64,000 bases of DNA from Brachypodium distachyon (Eukaryota; Streptophyta; Magnoliopsida; Poales; Poaceae). Every line of letters starts with the position of its first letter. The stretch's first letter is position 1. Positions 55,719 through 64,000 of the stretch are shown piece after piece. The translations under genes were made by a program, and so were the position numbers. The notes beneath the pieces are model-generated. The model was not told the origin of the DNA. It worked only from the letters and a program-made list of their open reading frames with translations, and ran no database searches. The stretch is from positions 8,370,001 to 8,434,000 of the forward strand of contig NC_016133.3 in NCBI RefSeq assembly GCF_000005505.3, read 5' to 3'.

Positions 55719-57935
55719 CGTGATGCGGTGTGCCTAGAACTAATGGTGCAGCTTGCGTGATGCAAGCAGAATCCCCAGCAAGAGTTTCTGCACCGTGCTG
55801 ACGAAGTACACAGGGTGCCGCACGAGTCGCTTGCGTGGCGTCGACGCCGCCGGCTCGATGGCGGTCTCGGGTCCAAGGCGGTTGCCGGGGCTGACTCAGC
55901 CCCCGGCCCCGCAGGCTCAGCTCTTGGAAGATCTTCTTCTCTCTCGGCAACAAGCACCGAGCTGACCACTTGGTCAGTCGCCGCTAGGTAGAGCAGCGGC
56001 GGCTCGCCCGGCTTGGGGGCGACGAGGATTGATGGCGACTTCAGGTACCGCTTCAGGTCCTGGAACGCCGCGTCAGCCTCGGGGGTCCAATCAATCGGGC
56101 CCTTCTTCTTCATTACCCTGAAGAAAGGCAAGGCGCGTTCGCCCAACCTTGAAATGAAGCGGCCCAGCGCGGCTACACAGCCGTTGAGGCGTTGGACGTC
56201 CTTGCCCTGCGGGAAGCCTCCATCTTCTCGATACCTTCTATCTTCTTTGGGTTGGCCTGAATCCTCCTGTGTGAAATCAAGAAGCCCAGAAGCTGCCGCG
56301 AGTCTGTCGTCGCACGGTGCTCAGACACCGGGGGGCGTGCGGCCACGGCCCCCTTTTAGGTTTGGTGGGGGCGTCAGGGTTCACTCCGGCGATCGCCGGC
56401 ACGGCCGATGGGGCCCTACTGAGCCGGCGCGATGAAGTGCTAGGGGTGCGCGCTAATTCAAGAACAAACACACGCACGTTTTTACCCAGGTTCGGGCCAC
56501 CCGGAGGTGTAAAACCCTACGTCCTGCTTGTCTGCGCTGGTATTAGTTTAGAATCGAGTGTTTACAAGTTGCCGGGCAAGTTCCCGGGCTCTCTCTCACA
56601 AGCTAGGTACCCCTTACTACCCTTTGCTAGTGCGGGAAGCTAACTATGAGCTGGTCGGACTCAGCCCAACTGTCTACTGGAGCCATTTAATCTCCTGCGG
56701 AACCCCTTGACCGCCGGCGTGGGTCCTCCTTTTATACTCAAGGGGATGCCACAGGTGCCAGCGTGCATGAGCTACAAATGTCGGGCGGGGAGGCATACAC
56801 CTCCCCCTGGTGAGCTGGTAGCGCGCATGGATGCCACCTCCGCCGCTAGGGGTCTAAAACCCCTAGAGTAGGATTGGACAGCCACTGTTCCTTTGATCGG
56901 ACGGGTAACGCCCCGTCGGTCAGCTCATTTAATGAGCCGTGCGCCTTACTCCTTGCCCTGGTGGGACCGCGCATCCCACGCCCGCCACGCGTCCTCGTGG
57001 CGCTGTAGATCTGGCTACTAGGCCCCGCGCCTCAGGCGGGGGCATGCGCCCGGGAACCCCCTGTCCCGGCAAGTCGCTCCCCCCGGAAGCGCCCGGGCCC
57101 AGCGCACCCGGGAACCTCCCCCGGGGAAGCGGCTTCCCGGGAGGTGCCCAGGCGGGAATATTTCCCGAAGCCCCGCTAGCCCTTCCGGGCTGGTAGCTTG
57201 CCGGGCCGCTCGTAGCCGCCGCCCGGGATGGAACCTTTCCCGGGAACTCAGGGACGGGGCCCACGTTTCGCGCAGCGGTGGTACCCCGGGTGCCACTGGT
57301 GCGACAGAGTCTACACCAAAAATGCATTTCTCAGGGTTCAACTTGAGCTTGATCCTGCGGAGGCTATCAAACGTCTCCCGCAAGTCATCAATAAGCGAGT
57401 CCCCGCGCTTTGACTTGATGACGATATCATCCATGTAGGCCTCAACGTTTCGGCCTGATTGGGGTCCCAAACACTCGCGCAATGCACGCTGAAATGTTGA
57501 GCCCGCATTCTTCAACCCGGAAGGCATGCACGTGTAGCAGTAGTAGCCAACCGGGGTGATGAACGCCGTTTTTTCCTCGTCCTCGACTGTCATCTTGATC
57601 TGATGGTAGCCGGAAAAAGTATCCAAAAAACACAACAAATCGCAACCAGCAGCGGAATCTACTATTTGATCAATGCGAGGTATAGGGAAGGGTCTTTGGG
57701 ACATGCACGATTAAGATCGGTAAAGTCTACACACATGCGTAATTTATTCTCCCCCTTGGGCACTACAACTGGATTTGCTAACCAAGTGGGGTACAGTACT
57801 TCCATGATAGCCCCCCGCAGCCTTCAGCTTGTCCACTTCTTGCTTGATGAAGTCTTTGCGCTCCTGTGCTTGCCGGCGGATCTTCTGCTTGACGGGGCGG
57901 GCGTCTGGACACACCGCAAGTTGATGCTCGATCAC
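55719..57935 (-). pseudogene. Tat-Gypsy reverse transcriptase, split by a solo LTR
   Basis: Read right to left: thumb-proximal VKQKIRRQAQERKDFIKQEV (57744-57935), then FPIPRIDQIVDSAAGC, LDTFSGYHQIKM, the catalytic YMDD box in VEAYMDDIVIKSKRGDS, and LNPEKCIFGVDS at about 57312. There the LTR at 56304-57306 interrupts. Beyond it the frame resumes with a QLLGFLISHRRI motif (about 56290) and goes through the connection and first RNase H (WTPEADAAFQDLKRYL, 55990-56100). Frame breaks occur on both sides. The enzyme copied element RNA into DNA; this copy cannot. Confidence 0.9.
56304..57306 (-). mobile_element. Solo LTR of a related Gypsy family inside the reverse transcriptase
   Basis: 1003 bp, TGTCGTCGCACGG to CCACTGGTGCGACA on the plus strand, with the 5-bp target duplication GAGTC at 56299-56303 and 57307-57311. 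It shares the ends GGTACCCCGGGTGCCACTGG and GGTTCGGGCCACCCGGAGG with the host element's LTRs, but the rest differs. Confidence 0.93.
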
Positions 57936-58073
57936 CTCCCTAGGGACTCCGGGAAAATCCGACGGTTCCCAAACGAATGCGTCGGCGTTCTCTCGGAGGA
58001 AAGTGATGAGGGCACTTTCCTATTTGGCATCGAGGTTCGCACCGATTGTGACGGTGCGCTCCTCATTGCCGGC

Positions 58074-58795
58074 CTAGAGGGGCACCTTCTTCACCTTGGC
58101 GGCCTCCTCCTTGAGCTTCTGGCCCTTGTCGGGGTGTGAGCTCGAGCTTGTGCTTCCCCCGGCAAGCTGCTGCAGAGTAACACGAGCCTTCTTCGCTGCG
58201 GGGCAGTCACCCGGCAGCGAGCCTTCGCTTCCGACGATGCCTTCATCACCGGAATCGGCGGCGGCGGCGGCCTTGACGGCCTCGCCAACACACCAAGCCG
58301 CGTCTTTAAGATCGCACTTGATGGAGAGGACTCCGTACGTGGACGGCATCTTCATCACGCCATAGGCGCCATGGGTTGCCGCCATAAACTTGATCAGCGC
58401 TGGCCGACCAAGGATCCCGTTGTACGGCAACGGGGTGTGAGCCCGAACACGAGGTGCTCAGTCCTGAACGCTTCCCGGGACCCGAAGGTAACCGGCAACG
58501 TGATGCGCCCCAGGGGGCGCACGATCCCGGGGTTTACTCCTCGGAACAGGTCGGTGGGCTTCATCTGCTCCAGCGGCAGCTGAAGCTTCTCCACCAACCT
58601 GGCGGACAGGAGGTTTAACCCCGCTCCTTGTCGACCCGCACCTTGGTCACCATCATGTGGTTGATGATCCGCAGACCACAAAGGGAAGAACACCTGACCC
58701 CAGCTGCCGGGCTGGGTGATCGTCAGAGTTGAAAGTGATCGGCACGTGCAAGCACTTAAACGGCTGCTGCGGCTCCATGTCCGGCAACAGCGCAC
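58074..58795 (-). pseudogene. Tat-Gypsy protease region
   Basis: Two overlapping frames. The right one holds GAGLNLLSARLVEKLQL, the retropepsin-like active-site region (the expected Asp lies in the disrupted bases just before), and VTFGSREAFRTEHLVFGL. The left one holds PYNGILGRPALIKFMA, the second conserved protease segment, then an Ala/Lys-rich linker towards reverse transcriptase. One frameshift near 58430. Confidence 0.75.
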
Positions 58796-58880
58796 ACACC
58801 TCCCGGGTGAGGCGCTTCACCGTGCTATGGGATGAGAGAGCATAAGCTCCCCCATGGATGCAGGCGACGCCGCGGGGCTC

Positions 58881-60693
58881 CTAGAAGCCAGGCTCGTCGC
58901 CCTCACTGCAGTCGAACCCGCGCAACTCCTTAGCACGAGCCATGTCTCGTCCCCGGGGAGGCCGCTCCCTGCCGGCGCGGGCTTGGGCTCGACCCCCATA
59001 AGCTTCCTCTCTACCGGCATCCCCGCCGGCCAGCTTTGCTCCAGCTCTGGGGTCATTCGGGCAGTCGCAGGAGAGATGCCTGATGTCCCCGCAGTTGAAG
59101 CAGGCACTACTCGCGCCTCTGCTTGATGCCCTGCAGGATGCGGCAATCCTGTGCATCATGGGTGGCGTTGGCGCGGATGGGGCAGCGGGGTGCGTCGCTC
59201 GGCTTGCCACCAGACTCGCCGGCGGGCGCAGCCTTTTTTGCAGGCTTCAAGGTAGCCCCCGGTTCCGCGGGACGGACTTGCTTCCCGCTGCGCTTCCGGG
59301 AGCCCTTCTTCTGCGAGCCCTCAGTGGGACTCGCAGCAGCCTTGGCTGCAAGTTCAGGCGCCAAACGCCCTTCCTCGGCCATGCCACACTTGTGCGCCAA
59401 GGCGTAGAGCTCTTGCGTCATCCGGATCCGGTGCGTGCTCAGCTTCTCACGCATCTTGGGGTCGCGGACGTTGATGGTGAATGTGTTGATGATGGCGGCA
59501 GCCTCCGCCTCTGGAATGGAGTAGGAGAGACCGGAGAAGCGGTTGACGAAGCTCCGCAACGTCTCCCCTGACTTCTGCACCACGGTGTGCAGCTCCGCCA
59601 TGGTTCCTAGGTGCTTGTAGCCGCTCTGGAACGCGCTCACAAACTGCTCGCGCAGGTCGGCCCAAGAGGCTATGGACCCGGCGGGAAGGTTAAGCAATCA
59701 GGTCCTCGCTGATCCTTTGAGGACCATCGGGAACCAGTTGGCCCTGACCTTGTTGTCGGCGCCGATGGCATACATCCCCATAGTGTAGGTCAGGAAGAAA
59801 TCCTTGGGGTTCACTGTCTCGTCGTACGTTAAGCGCCGGTGCTCGGAACTTGCGGGGCCATGTCACCCGGCGCAGCTCGCGGGTGAACGCGGTGCAGCCG
59901 TCCTCGGCGCCCATGGGAGCATCCTCCTGCTCCTCTGGGCGTTTGCGTTCTGCCTCACGCCGGTGTCGACGCTCCAGGCGCTGGCGGAGGTCTTCTTGCT
60001 GGCGGGCGTTCAGGGAACCCCGCGCGTCACTTTGGGTAACGGTCAGTGACGAATCCGAGGACCCCTCGGGATCCTCGCCTCCTTGCCCTCCCTGCGGGGG
60101 AGGGTTTTCTCCTTGCCCCAAGACGCGGGGTGCGTCTCCGCATTCTGAGTTCTGCCCTCGGCCTGAACCAGCAGGGGCGCCCTCGCCTTGCGGCTGCTGG
60201 GCGGCGAGCGCAAGGAGCGCGTCCAGCTCCGCACTCCACGCCTTATGCGCACCATGACCCGTGTGGCTATGATAGCCTCCACCGGGGTTTGGGCAGGAGG
60301 CTGCCGATTCTCCGACCGGTTGCCCTCCGCCTTGCCCCCCGGTGCCCCCGGGTGAGTAGGGCGAGATTCCGTCGGCGTCGCACGCGACGCGATGTGCTCG
60401 TGGCGCATCTGCCGCTGCGCGTCTTCGGCCCGCGATTGGATTTGCTGGCCGGCGCGGGCGGTGTCGTGGCTGCTCGCGCGACTGGCTCCGTCGCTGGGAG
60501 CCGCTGGCCCCCTCAGCCGGTTGTCCGCCGACGGCCGAGGAGGCGGAGGTGGCAGCTGCGACTGCGACTGCGCCCGAGAGGGCTCAGGGTTCTCCTGGCC
60601 CTGCGACGTGGGCTGCACGTCGTGTGATCGGGTGTGCGCCGCTGGGGCATCACGCGGGTCGATCCGAGGGTTGCCAGCCTGCTTGGGAGGCAT
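58881..60693 (-). pseudogene. Tat-Gypsy gag, frameshifted
   Basis: Starts MPPKQAGNPRIDPRD at 60693, 108 bp after the LTR. The long disordered N-terminal part (Pro/Gln/Arg) runs to about 60045. A second frame (59690-60121) carries an Arg/Glu-rich helix. The third (59107-59697) has the Retrotrans_gag core (SWADLREQFVSAFQSGY, GETLRSFVNRFSGLSYSI) and the fourth (58881-59210) a CFNC-GDIR-H-LSCD-C zinc knuckle. At least three frame changes are needed, so it is not translated as one protein. Confidence 0.85.
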
Positions 60694-60784
60694 AGCGACG
60701 GGTTCTGTCGTCGGAGGAGACGAAGCTGATGTAGCTGCAGACGTCGGCGCCGGTGGTCACCGGCGAGCTTTCCGCATGCGCCCC

Positions 60785-60801
60785 CTACCTGGCGCGCCAG
60801 A
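60785..60801 (-). other. Primer-binding site region of the Tat-Gypsy
   Basis: On the element strand TCTGGCGCGCCAGGTAGGGG directly follows the LTR end, a sequence I associate with Tat-type elements; the tRNA is not identified. The same sequence follows the other LTR at 47868-47884. Confidence 0.6.
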
Positions 60802-61395
60802 TGTCGTAGCCCGGGGCTTAAACACCGGGGATGCGAGGAACCCCTTTTTTGGTTCGGCAGGGGGCGTTGGGGATCGCTCCGGTAATCGCTGGCGAGACCA
60901 ATGACGAGCGTACCATGCACAAGCTCGTTTACCTAGGTTCGGGCCACCCGGAGGTGTAAAACCCTACGTCCTTCTTCTGTGTTTATATTAGCCAATGAAC
61001 AGGTGTTTACAGGTTGTCGGGGGAGCCCCCAGGTGTTCTCTTCCCTTTTCTGCTAAGTGGCTACTGTCGGAGCATTTAATGCTTGCTTGCGCCATACTCC
61101 ACGCCCTGACCAGCCCTGCACAAGAGGAGCCTGCCGGGCAGCCACGTGACGCCAATACTCTGCTTGCATTGGCGCCAGGGAACACCCTCCCCGGCAAGTG
61201 ACCTTCCCGGGGGGCACCCTGACGGGAACCTCCACGCTGCCACCCGGGGCAACCCCCGCAGCCCGACTACAAGCCGGGCTGGTGGCTTCCCGGGCAGCTT
61301 GCACCGCGCTGTCCGGGGTGCCATCCTTGCGGGGAGCAAGTGAGGCGACCCACATGTTGGGCAACGGTGGTACCCCGGGCGCCACTGGTGCGACA
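60802..61395 (-). mobile_element. 5' LTR of the Tat-Gypsy element
   Basis: 594 bp, same ends as the LTR at 47885-48503 but 25 bp shorter, owing mainly to a deletion near 61167. Its right flank is outer Copia gag (AAAGATGATCCAGCACGG). Confidence 0.9.
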
Positions 61396-64000
61396 AAAGA
61401 TGATCCAGCACGGGCTCAGTGCCGCTATTGTGGCAAATTTGGCCATTGGTCCAAGGACTGCTGCAAGAAGAAGAAGGACGAGGCGCACCTCGTCCAGCAC
61501 GTCGACGACGGTGGCCAAGATCCCACTTTGTGCATGGCCGTCCTCTCTGAGGAGATGCCACAGCCTGTCCTGCCGGAAGGGCAAGTCTTCTTCAACAAGA
61601 AGCGCGCGGAGGCCAACCTCCGGCGTGGCGATGAAGCATGCGATGGGCGCTGGTACTTGGACACGGGCGCCTCCAACCACATCTTTGGTGACCTGTCGGC
61701 GTTCGCTGATCTGGATCGCGCGGTCGCCGGCAAGGTCAAATTTGGCGATGGCTCGCTCGTCGACATTCGTGGGCGCGGCACGGTGCTCTTCTCCATCCGC
61801 TCCGGCGCGCACCGTGCCCTGACGGACGTCTACTACATTCCCAGGTTGAAGACGAGCATCATCAGCTTGGGCCAACTCGATGAGAACGATTGCGACATCG
61901 GCATCCGCAAGGGTATGATGACTCTTCGTGACCCAAACCAAAAGATGTTGGCGCAGGTACCCCGCGACGCGAATCGCTTCTACGTGGTGCGACTGGAGAT
62001 CACGCGCCCAGTGTGTCTCGCGGCACACCGAGACGACGAGGCTTGGCGCTGGCACGCGCGCCTCGGGCACCAACACTTCGAGGCGCTTCACAAGATGACG
62101 CGCGATCACCTCGTCACTGGCATGCCACTGCTGGACCATGTCGAGCAGCTGTGCGACGCGTGCCTCATCGGCAAGCAGCGCCGCATCTCCTTCCCCGCCA
62201 AGGCCATGTTCCGGGCGACAGACCCACTGGAGCTGGTCCATGCCGATCTGTGCGGGCCAATCTCGCCGGCTACGCACAGTCGCAAGAAGTACTTCATGCT
62301 CGTCGTTGATGATGTGAGCAGGTACATGTGGGCGGTGCTCCTTGCAACCAAGGACGAGGCGGCTGACGCAATCAAGCGGTTCAAGGCACGTGCCAAGGTG
62401 GAGTCGAAGCACGTCCTTGGCACGTTCAGGACGGACCGAGGCAGCGAGTTCACGTCAACTGAGCTCGCCGAGTACTTCGCTGATCACGGAGTACAGCACC
62501 ACCTCACCACCCCATACTCGCCGCAACAGAACGGCGTTGTAGAGCGCCGGAACCAGACCGTGATGGGCATGGTGCGGTCCATGCTCAAGGCGAAGAAGAT
62601 GCCGAGTGCTTTTTGGGGTGAGGCCCTGGCAACCGCGGTGTTCCTCTTGAATCGCTCGTACACTCGAAGCGTCGACGGCATGACTCCGTACGATGCCTGG
62701 CATGGCACGAAGCGGGACTTGCACTACCTCAGGGTGTTCAGCTGTGTCGCGCACGTCAAGAACACGCGGCCGGGACTGAAGAAGCTGGACGACCGCAGCA
62801 CACCGATGGTTTTCATCGGGTATGAGCCAGGCTCAAAGGCATACCGGATGTACGATCCGGAGTCCAAGCGGGTCCATGTCACCAGGGATGCCATCTTCGA
62901 CGAGGACGCCTGCTGGAGCTGGGGTGATCAGGCTGACGAAACGGGGGAAACCCTGACCGTGCCCGCCCGACAACAGCCCCGTGGCCTCTGCCGCGGCAGG
63001 AACAGCGGCAGGAGGTGAAACTCCACCACAGCCTGAAATGCCGAGGACGCCCGCTGCGGCGCGCCAGCCGGAGTTCACCACACCGCCCACGTACAACGCG
63101 AACTACTTCGACGTCGCCGACACTGCACCGCCGGATCAGCACAGCTACCGTCGTGTTGCTGATCTGATCGGGGACTCCGTCACGCTGCCCGGACAAGCTG
63201 AACGCCTACTCCTTGTGCCGGAGGAGAAACCTGGCACATTCGCTGAGGCCGAGCCACATGATTGCTGGCGGTCGGCGATGCTGGACGAGCTGCGGGCAAT
63301 CGAGCAGAACGGCACGTGGTCCCTTGTCGAGCTGCCCGCCGGCCACCGGCCCATCGGCCTCAAGTGGGTGTACAAGGTCAAGAAAGATGCTGCCAGAGCT
63401 GTCATCAAGCACAAAGCGAGGCTCGTCGCAAAGGGCTATGTTCAGCGAGAAGGTATCGATTTTGATGAGGTATTTGCACCAGTTGCACGTCTTGACTCTG
63501 TCAGGTTGTTGGCCGCCACCGCCGTGCGACAGCACTGGCAGCTGCACCATCTCGACGTCAAGTCTGCCTTCCTCAATGGCGGCCTCGAGGAGAAGGTGTA
63601 CGTTGCCCAACCGCCTGGTTTTGTCCAGGAGGGGCGCGAGCACCAAGTGTTTCACCTGCACAAGGCCTTGTATGGCTTGAGGCAGGCGCCCAGGGCCTGG
63701 AACGCCAAACTCGACACCACACTGGTGCAGTTGGGCTTTAGGCGCAGCGAGTCGGAGCATGCCGTGTATATACGCGGCACCGGCGACCAGCGGCTGCTAC
63801 TTGGGGTGTACGTCGACGACCTCATCATCACCGGCGCGTCCACGACCGAGATTGAGCGTTTCAAGCTGGAGATGAAGTCTCAGTTTGAGATGAGCGACCT
63901 TGGGTTGCTCACTTTCTATCTGGGCATCGAAGTGTGCTAGAACGCGAGCGGCATCACACTCTGCCAGGCGAGCTACGCCGGCAAGCTGCTCGAAAGAGCA
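61396..64000 (+). pseudogene. Outer Copia gag-pol, right part
   Basis: Continues the element begun at 43344; runs off the window. Order: zinc knuckle CRYCGKFGHWSKDC (about 61420), protease WYLDTGASNHIFG (61650), GAG-pre-integrase WRWHARLGHQHFEAL (62045), integrase with Asp in HADLCGP, Asp in FRTDRGSEF and Glu in NGVVERRNQ, then reverse transcriptase with LKWVYKVKKD, LDVKSAFLNGGL and the YVDD box (63808-63819). Defects: a frame change between about 62960 and 63015 in the integrase-reverse transcriptase linker, and a TAG at 63938-63940. It is GC-richer than the inner Copia and belongs to a different Copia lineage. Confidence 0.92.

Larger units (their letters stand above)
47885..61395 (-). mobile_element. 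Ty3/Gypsy Tat-lineage (Retand/RIRE2-like) element
   Basis: A 13.5-kb element read on the minus strand: 5' LTR, primer site, gag, protease, reverse transcriptase, RNase H with a second RNase H-type domain, integrase, an additional ORF in antisense, a G-rich tract GGGGGCTAC, 3' LTR. The dual RNase H and the extra ORF between integrase and 3' LTR mark the Tat lineage. Coding regions carry several frameshifts. A solo LTR of a related family (56304-57306) splits the reverse transcriptase. It sits inside gag of the outer Copia on the right; the left flank is rearranged, so no target duplication can be matched. Confidence 0.88.

Overview
This window is nuclear DNA of a grass, most likely a cool-season (Pooideae) grass. 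The signs are spliced plant genes with GT-AG introns and grass-type GC-rich coding sequence, Stowaway and Tourist MITEs carrying the CTCCCTCCG ends typical of this group, an Angela-like Copia LTR, CACTA-type repeat arrays and a Tat-lineage Gypsy element. I cannot name the species. I saw no tRNA, rRNA, CRISPR array or bacterial feature.

Layout. (1) 1-9 kb is genic: the last exon of a plastidic glucose transporter 2-like gene (+), a complete 3-exon mitochondrial CCMH gene (+), and a convergent 2-exon GT37 fucosyltransferase gene (-). (2) 9-19.9 kb is repeat-rich: a proline-rich ORF, a 650-bp duplicated AT-rich block, an intact 318-aa ORF of a DUF4283-like type (-), a Mutator-type MITE with its 9-bp target duplication, and a CACTA-like block with a spliced ORF encoding 14-residue repeats, followed by a long subterminal repeat array. 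(3) 20-24.3 kb is a decayed Gypsy structure in the unusual order integrase - LTR - primer site - gag. (4) 25.1-40 kb is genic again, with two complete genes on the minus strand: a 5-exon isochorismatase-family hydrolase and the 10-exon tocopherol cyclase gene (VTE1). The introns of VTE1 hold three Stowaways, one Tourist and one short Helitron, and one intron uses a GC donor. (5) 41.7-64 kb is a nest of LTR retrotransposons: a solo Angela-like LTR; an outer Copia element that is open at the right edge of the window; a truncated Copia polyprotein; and a 13.5-kb minus-strand Tat/Retand-type Gypsy element. The Gypsy element carries a 4-exon antisense ORF and its reverse transcriptase is split by a solo LTR of a related family.

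Host genes. CCMH acts in mitochondrial cytochrome c maturation. The fucosyltransferase acts in the Golgi on cell-wall polysaccharide or glycoprotein. VTE1 makes tocopherols in plastids. The glucose transporter exports sugar from plastids. They are ordinary housekeeping and metabolic genes and form no visible cluster. The more unusual signals are in the mobile DNA: a 637-bp identity tract shared by two copies of the Gypsy 5' end although the rest of their LTRs has diverged, two separate LTRs flanked by internal element sequence on both sides, and the spliced repeat-protein ORF in the CACTA-like block.
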